DNA of 64,000 bases from Maribacter litoralis (lineage in GTDB: Bacteria; Bacteroidota; Bacteroidia; Flavobacteriales; Flavobacteriaceae), in assembly GCF_003075045.1 (NCBI RefSeq), contig NZ_QCZD01000002.1, positions 62,001 to 126,000 of the forward strand. Direction: 5' to 3'. This document shows, one piece after another, positions 59,266 to 64,000 of the stretch. Below the pieces are notes generated by a model. That model made no database searches. It was not told the origin of the DNA and saw only the letters and a list, made by a program, of their open reading frames with translations. Within the stretch, counting starts at the first letter, position 1. Each line of letters opens with the position of its first letter. The position numbers were made by a program, and so were the translations under genes.

Positions 59266-61644
59266 TTAGAATCGCTTTTGTCCTGAAAATTCCATTGCCT
59301 CACCCTTGCCAAATCCAAAACTGATACCTAGCGTTACAAACCTGCCACGCTTACTATAATCTCTAAGATAGTATGTGGGCTGATCGGTAATGCTTTCGCT
59401 TATACGAGAGGCGAAGACATCCCTAATACTTAAGTTGACAATAGCTTTTCCCTTTAAAATCTTTTTTCTCGCTCCGAAATCCATAAATAGGTTTTCTGAT
59501 ATTTCTTGAAGCAATGTTCTATAACTAGATTGGTAGTTTCCTATTAATTCCAAATCTATATCTGCAGGAAGTTTAATTTTACTGGTTAAACGCGTAGACC
59601 ATTGGTTTCCTTCAAAGTCGAATGAGCTCCCTTCAAAATCTCCTTCTCGGGCAAAATGGCTGAAATTTAAATCGTTGGTAAAAGATATCCAATTTGCGGG
59701 TATGTATTTTGCATTGAATTCTAAACCTGTGGTATTGCTAATACCAACATTTTCTGGTCTTGAAATACTTACGTTGTCCTCAAACTCTACAATATCTTCC
59801 ACAACGTCTTCGGTATGTCTGTAGAAAACACCAAGGTTCATTGAAACCTTACCAAGTTTGTAAATGCTGGTGACTTCAAAACTATCGGTAAATTCTGGCT
59901 GTAAATCTGCATTACCCGTACTTATGCTAAAGTTGTTTCTAATATTAAAAAACGGATTCAAATCCCACAAACGGGGTCTAAATATACGTTTTGAGTATCC
60001 CGCTTGTAATGATAGGTCATCGTTAATTTTATAGCTTGTGTGACCACTAGGGAAAAGGTTATTATAATTTTTATCGTTGCTCACGTTTGTGGTCTGTAGC
60101 AAGGTGGCAACATCGGTATCTTCAAAACGAAGTCCTACTTTTATGCCCCATTTATCTCCTTCATAAGCAGTGGTGCCGTAAATGCCCAGTACTTTTTGGG
60201 TCCATTCGAATACGTTGGTCAAATTAGGGTCTTCAATGAAATCTGTACCATCAAAATTGCTGATGGCAAAATCATTTTCTACGTCGTTTATTTGATATTG
60301 CGCACCGGTCTCTAAGGTAAATTGTTCTGACCAAGGGTGTGTGTAATCTGCCTTAAAAGTATATTCTGCTTGGGTGAAATCTGTTCTACTTTTTTGAAGC
60401 GTGTCGTCATCAGCACCAATAGTAGTCGTGTTATTAAAGTCTGATGTTTGGTCTTTTGCAAAAAGATTTCCCGTAGCACTTAATAACAACGATTGCTCTT
60501 CATTGCCTTCAAAGTCTTTTTTGTACTGAAGTTCATAGGAATATTTAGGATTTGTAGCCTCGGTCAATTCTTGTCTTCTAAAAGCATCTGTCAATGTATT
60601 GCTATCATCAAAAGTACTGAAAATGGCATCTGCATTCTCTTTTTCCCATTCATATGCGAAGTTCCCGGAAAGTGTAATTACATTCAGCTCATTAATATGA
60701 TAATCTGTTCCCAGAATAAGATTAAAAAATGTTTCGTTCTTATCGTTTTCGCCTAAACTGCTGATATAAGTGCCGTCTTCCAAATTCCTATTTTCTGTTT
60801 CTTCATCACTGGGGAAGGTTCTTCGCCCAAATCCTAATTGACTGAATAAATTGAACTTTTCGGTACGTCTATTAAGACTGAGTCCTAAACTATGATTATT
60901 AGGCACGCCCGTATTTAAAGTAACCGCACCATTTAATCCTTTCTTTTCCTCTTTTTTAAGAACGATATTTATAATGCCCGATGTACCTTCTGCATCGTAT
61001 TTGGCAGAAGGGTTGGTGATAACCTCTATACGCTCTATCATATCTGCTGTTAAGGTTCCAAGGGCGTTACCTTGTTCATTGGCAATAACAGAAGGTTTTC
61101 CATTAATCAACATTTGAACTCCTTGACTACCACGTAGGCTTACCGCTCCTTCAATATTAACGTTTACCGAGGGTACATTGTTCAAGACCTCTAATGCACT
61201 TGCTCCAGTACTGCTTAAGTCAGCACCTACATTGAATACACGTTTATCTAATTTGAATACGGTCTGGCTAACTTCACCTTCTACCACAACTTCATCAAGT
61301 TGTTGAGAATCTTCTGCTATGGTAACGGTTCCAAGATTAATTTTACCGTCTACAATGGTGGGGTTATCAAATCTTTTGGTTGTGAAACCAATAAAACTTA
61401 CCTCTATATAAAATTCAGAAGCAGTTGTTTCTAGAGTGAAACTACCATCTTGCAAGGTTGTAGTACCCACAATAGGTTTTTGATTGGTTGGGTCGCCTAC
61501 AAGAACGGTTGCAAATTCAATTGGTCCGCCATTATTAGTTTCTACAATTTTACCTGTAATGGTGGTAGTGTTTTGTGCGAATGAAGTCGTAGTGACGAAT
61601 AACAAGAAAATAAAAAGAATTGAGTCTTGAAGTTGTTTAAGCAT
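59266..61644 (-). CDS. TonB-dependent receptor (OMP_b-brl_3 type)
   Basis: 792 residues. The signal peptide ends near residue 23 (SFAQ), followed by a carboxypeptidase-regulatory-like domain (about 27-110), a plug domain (about 120-230, NNVPSVNVNIEGAVSLRGSQ) and a beta-barrel of the outer_membrane beta-barrel family_3 type (PSGHTSYKINDDLSLQAGYS). It ends with the aromatic-rich EAMEFSGQKRF. Ligand unknown. It is divergent from a LytS-like kinase and LytTR regulator, and a 21-bp-period direct repeat lies upstream. Confidence 0.9.
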   Translation of the reverse strand: MLKQLQDSILFIFLLFVTTTSFAQNTTTITGKIVETNNGGPIEFATVLVGDPTNQKPIVGTTTLQDGSFTLETTASEFYIEVSFIGFTTKRFDNPTIVDGKINLGTVTIAEDSQQLDEVVVEGEVSQTVFKLDKRVFNVGADLSSTGASALEVLNNVPSVNVNIEGAVSLRGSQGVQMLINGKPSVIANEQGNALGTLTADMIERIEVITNPSAKYDAEGTSGIINIVLKKEEKKGLNGAVTLNTGVPNNHSLGLSLNRRTEKFNLFSQLGFGRRTFPSDEETENRNLEDGTYISSLGENDKNETFFNLILGTDYHINELNVITLSGNFAYEWEKENADAIFSTFDDSNTLTDAFRRQELTEATNPKYSYELQYKKDFEGNEEQSLLLSATGNLFAKDQTSDFNNTTTIGADDDTLQKSRTDFTQAEYTFKADYTHPWSEQFTLETGAQYQINDVENDFAISNFDGTDFIEDPNLTNVFEWTQKVLGIYGTTAYEGDKWGIKVGLRFEDTDVATLLQTTNVSNDKNYNNLFPSGHTSYKINDDLSLQAGYSKRIFRPRLWDLNPFFNIRNNFSISTGNADLQPEFTDSFEVTSIYKLGKVSMNLGVFYRHTEDVVEDIVEFEDNVSISRPENVGISNTTGLEFNAKYIPANWISFTNDLNFSHFAREGDFEGSSFDFEGNQWSTRLTSKIKLPADIDLELIGNYQSSYRTLLQEISENLFMDFGARKKILKGKAIVNLSIRDVFASRISESITDQPTYYLRDYSKRGRFVTLGISFGFGKGEAMEFSGQKRF

Positions 61645-61715
61645 TATGAGTGTTGATGTTGTTGTTGACAGTAAAGATGCGTCTTACTTTGAAGTAATGA
61701 AACCTAAATTCTGCG

Positions 61716-61745
61716 AACGACAAATGTTATGGTGTAAACGACAAA
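61716..61745. promoter_or_regulatory. 21-bp direct repeat upstream of the TonB receptor (LytTR-like site)
   Basis: AACGACAAA occurs at 61716-61724 and again at 61737-61745, 21 bases apart. On the minus strand it reads TTTGTCGTT, containing CGTT. The spacing is that of LytTR-family sites, and a LytTR regulator gene is 1.1 kb away. Confidence 0.65.
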
Positions 61746-61832
61746 ATAGAGCTAAATGGCGTTTGCCTGTTTAATTATGTCGATTACGGCTTTATTAAAT
61801 GGGGTGTGGTTGTAAAGTGTTATTTTTAAGTA

Positions 61833-62861
61833 ATGGCCCTCTTTTTCAATTTAAATTCTAGTGCTAAAAAAGAAATACTATTTCAAGTCGTCTTGCATGT
61901 GGTGGTTTTTCTATTCTTTACATTTGACAAGTACGATCCGGAAATACAGGGTTTTAAAGTGATTGCATTTTTTAATTATGCTTTGGGTGCTTTTTTTATC
62001 AATTACATTTTACTACCTCGTTATTTTTATATGAAAAAGTACTTATACTTTTTTTGTTCGGTAGCATTTATTATAAGTTTTAATATAGCATTTGAAGAAC
62101 TTATTTTAGAACGTATTTTTTATCCAGATACACGAGCCATGTACTTCCCTGGTGTTATCTACAGTCTTCTTGATGTAATGCCGGTAATTCTAATTTTAGT
62201 GGGGTTTAAATTCGCGTGGGATGCATCAAAAAAACAATTGGAGGTCGAAGAACTTCGTACATCTGTCAAAGAAAGTGAATTACTTTTTTTAAAATCACAG
62301 ATCAATCCACATTTTTTATTCAATAATCTGAATAATTTATACTCATATGCCATAGAGGAATCGGCAAAGACTCCGTCCATCATCCTTGAATTATCTTCTG
62401 TTTTACGTTATATGCTATATGATTGTAAAGAGAAATTTGTCATTTTAGGAAAAGAAATAGAACACTTAAAAAATTTCACCCAATTAAATGAAATGCAAAT
62501 TGAAGAAAGGGGTAAGATTAGTTTTAGAACTGAAAATATCAATAATGATTATCAAATAGCTCCACTGATTTTATCGGTTTTTATTGAAAATGCTTTTAAA
62601 CATAGTACCGCTAGCCAGTCCGAAGATATTTTTATAGACGTTAGCATTATTTTAGATAAAAATGGGTGTCTGGATTTTGAATGTAGGAATTCATTTTTAG
62701 AAATAACCAATACCGAAAGTCTTTCTAATGGTATTGGTTTAAAGAATGTGAAGAAAAGGTTAGAATTGCTATATCCTAATGCACATGATTTACATATTCA
62801 AAAAGAGCAGAATGTGTATTATGTGCATTTAAAATTACAGTTAATGAAAGGGATTGTATGA
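61833..62861 (+). CDS. LytS/AlgZ-type sensor histidine kinase
   Basis: 342 residues. Four N-terminal hydrophobic segments (about 14-130) form the sensor, and the His_kinase domain follows with the phospho-acceptor His160 in LKSQINPHFLFNNL. The ATPase part contains IENAFKHST and GIGLKNVKKRLELLYPN. It belongs to the PF06580 kinases, which phosphorylate LytTR-type regulators. The gene overlaps the regulator start by four bases, so the two are coupled. Confidence 0.92.
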   Translation: MALFFNLNSSAKKEILFQVVLHVVVFLFFTFDKYDPEIQGFKVIAFFNYALGAFFINYILLPRYFYMKKYLYFFCSVAFIISFNIAFEELILERIFYPDTRAMYFPGVIYSLLDVMPVILILVGFKFAWDASKKQLEVEELRTSVKESELLFLKSQINPHFLFNNLNNLYSYAIEESAKTPSIILELSSVLRYMLYDCKEKFVILGKEIEHLKNFTQLNEMQIEERGKISFRTENINNDYQIAPLILSVFIENAFKHSTASQSEDIFIDVSIILDKNGCLDFECRNSFLEITNTESLSNGIGLKNVKKRLELLYPNAHDLHIQKEQNVYYVHLKLQLMKGIV

Positions 62862-63568
62862 TACAATGTATAATTATAGAAGATCAGCCGCCAGCACAAA
62901 GAGTGTTGAAAAAATATATTGCCGATATTGGAAATTTAGACTTAAAGGCCACCTTTACAGATGCTCTTTCTGCTATTGATTTTATAAAGTCTGAAAAAAT
63001 TGATTTAATTTTTTTGGATATTCATTTGCCAAAGATTTCCGGTATAGAATTTTTAAAAGTCATAAAACATAAACCTAGTGTAATCTTGACAACTGCTTTT
63101 TCTGATTATGCTTTAGAGAGTTATGATTTTGGTGTGATTGATTATCTTTTGAAACCATTTTCTTTTGAACGCTTTGTTCAAGCAGTGAATAAAGTACCTA
63201 GATTAGGTAGTGAGTTCATAGAAGAAAAAACATTAGCTGAGAAAAACCCACTTTCAGATGTCGTTTTTATCAAATCTGGATACGAGCATATTAAAATTGA
63301 AGTAGAAGATATTCGTTTTATACGGTCTGATGCTGATTATACCGAAATTCATACAAAAAAACAGAAATACCTTTCGCAAGAAACCTTGCGGTACTGGCAA
63401 GAAAATTTAGATACCCGGAAATTTATAAGAATCCACAAATCATACATTTTGAATATTACTGAAATTTATAAGATCAATGCAAATCAAGTAATATTGGAGG
63501 ACAAAGAAACGCTGCCTATTGGTAGAGCTTTTAAAGAAGGGTTTATGCAACTGATTATAAAAGAATAG
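62858..63568 (+). CDS. LytTR-family response regulator
   Basis: 236 residues. The receiver domain (about 2-115) has the acidic pocket EDQPPA and the phosphorylated Asp54 in FLDIHLPKI. The LytTR DNA-binding domain (about 135-236, IKSGYEHIKIEVEDIRFI and the end PIGRAFKEGFMQLIIKE) follows. LytTR proteins bind direct repeats about 21 bases apart. The divergent receptor gene carries such a repeat. Confidence 0.93.
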   Translation: MIQCIIIEDQPPAQRVLKKYIADIGNLDLKATFTDALSAIDFIKSEKIDLIFLDIHLPKISGIEFLKVIKHKPSVILTTAFSDYALESYDFGVIDYLLKPFSFERFVQAVNKVPRLGSEFIEEKTLAEKNPLSDVVFIKSGYEHIKIEVEDIRFIRSDADYTEIHTKKQKYLSQETLRYWQENLDTRKFIRIHKSYILNITEIYKINANQVILEDKETLPIGRAFKEGFMQLIIKE

Positions 63569-63590
63569 GGTGCTAATTGTATTAAATAAA

Positions 63591-63615
63591 AAAAGCCCCT
63601 AGAAAAGGGGCTTTT
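63591..63615. terminator. Bidirectional terminator after the regulator gene
   Basis: AAAAGCCCCT (63591-63600), loop AGAAA, AGGGGCTTTT (63606-63615). It is symmetric with an A run and a T run, so it can end both the regulator gene and the minus-strand small gene downstream. Confidence 0.75.
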
Positions 63616-63653
63616 AAAACGTAATTTTTTGCAATAAGCTTTAATTTAAAAGA

Positions 63654-63776
63654 TTAGACAATCCCTAAAAGGGTTAATATTGCACCTACCGCAACAACAG
63701 CTAAAAAAGCGTTCATTGCAATAATAAGTACGGATAGATAAGTTTCTACCCCTGTTTTAAATGATAAATTGTTCAT
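63654..63776 (-). CDS. Small 40-residue membrane protein
   Basis: ATG at 63776 to TAA at 63654. The peptide begins MNNLSFKTGVETYLSVLIIA and continues with NAFLAVVAVGAILTLLGIV, so it is one long or two short hydrophobic segments. It converges with the LytTR gene across a symmetric terminator, which fits a real gene. Function is unknown. -7-like elements TAACTTTA lie upstream but are imperfect. Confidence 0.5.
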   Translation of the reverse strand: MNNLSFKTGVETYLSVLIIAMNAFLAVVAVGAILTLLGIV

Positions 63777-63923
63777 AACATTACCTACTTTAAAGTTACA
63801 CTACTAAAGTTAGTTGAAATAAGCAACTATTACCTATTAATTGTTGTAAACACCTACAAAAATATGGTGAAACCGTACTTAAATGTGGTAAGTGTTTCTT
63901 AATAAGTGCATTATATCCATGAA

Positions 63924-63957
63924 ACTTGCATTTTATCGATTTGTTGAAAATGCAAGT
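63924..63957. repeat. 11-bp inverted repeat at the window end
   Basis: ACTTGCATTTT (63924-63934) and AAAATGCAAGT (63947-63957) are exact reverse complements with a 12-base spacer. The region from 63777 to the end is otherwise an unassigned AT-rich stretch. Confidence 0.55.
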
Positions 63958-64000
63958 ATATTTAAGATGTAATCTATTAAAGCTTACTTAAGTAGTCCAA

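Overview
The window is a low-GC chromosomal segment of a member of the Bacteroidota, most likely a marine Flavobacteriaceae of the Maribacter/Zobellia kind. The family-level placement rests on the gene content: TonB-dependent receptors with an N-terminal carboxypeptidase-like domain, BlaI plus M56-peptidase/TonB modules, a lipoprotein TamA variant (TamL) next to TamB, the long urocanase form, DUF4230/DUF4260/DUF4407 proteins, and promoters that fit the Bacteroidota pattern TTG-N(17-23)-TAnnTTTG. The genus is a guess. I see no insertion sequence, prophage, integron or CRISPR array; most of the window is ordinary chromosomal housekeeping and catabolic content.

Layout. 1-4 kb: the end of a glutaryl-CoA dehydrogenase-like gene, then a minus-strand overlapping cluster (small membrane ORF, LpxH-like phosphoesterase, glycosyltransferase, GH1 glucosidase). 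4-8 kb: a YdeP/FdhA-type molybdopterin oxidoreductase with a small partner, and a sugar nucleotidyltransferase; a stand-alone plus-strand terminator near 6.95 kb hints at a small RNA. 8-18 kb: a GH109-type oxidoreductase/glycosidase, then a four-gene minus-strand unit (TonB receptor, small lipoprotein, Tat-exported PLP aminotransferase, AEC permease) with a divergent Lrp/AsnC regulator, and a second Tat-exported Gfo/Idh/MocA protein. 19-26 kb: the complete histidine-utilisation set hutH-hutI-hutU-hutG with a divergent LysR gene, preceded by a candidate structured RNA. 26-34 kb: a heptanucleotide tandem repeat before a nitroreductase, then a BlaI/M56-TonB operon running through a TPR protein, a TonB_C-like lipoprotein, ruvC, a four-helix-bundle gene and hemW. 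34-45 kb: a run of small plus-strand genes, a membrane-anchored MutS-like ATPase and a secreted MG2/plug-like protein. 42.8-50.2 kb: tamB-tamL. 50.3-54.6 kb: a compact small-peptide transcription unit, DUF4407, and a second BlaI/M56 system. 54.8-64 kb: PhnA, an M20 dipeptidase, tRNA-Leu, a hydrolase-OsmC fusion, and a TonB-dependent receptor divergent from a LytS/LytTR two-component pair.

How the parts work together. The hut genes convert histidine to glutamate and formamide and are probably controlled by the divergent LysR protein. The two BlaI/M56 systems look like paralogous envelope sensors; each has three 14-bp dyads in front of blaI, but the two operator sequences differ, so they appear insulated from each other. 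The LytS/LytTR pair faces a receptor gene whose upstream region carries a 21-bp-period direct repeat, the expected layout of a LytTR site. A different set of 21-bp-period boxes precedes a tiny 42-codon gene at 50.5 kb that has its own promoter and terminator. The most unusual candidates are that small-peptide unit, the TonB receptor/lipoprotein/periplasmic aminotransferase/permease operon, and two orphan terminated transcripts near 6.9 and 19.1 kb. All functional statements are from reading sequence by eye; no database search was run.
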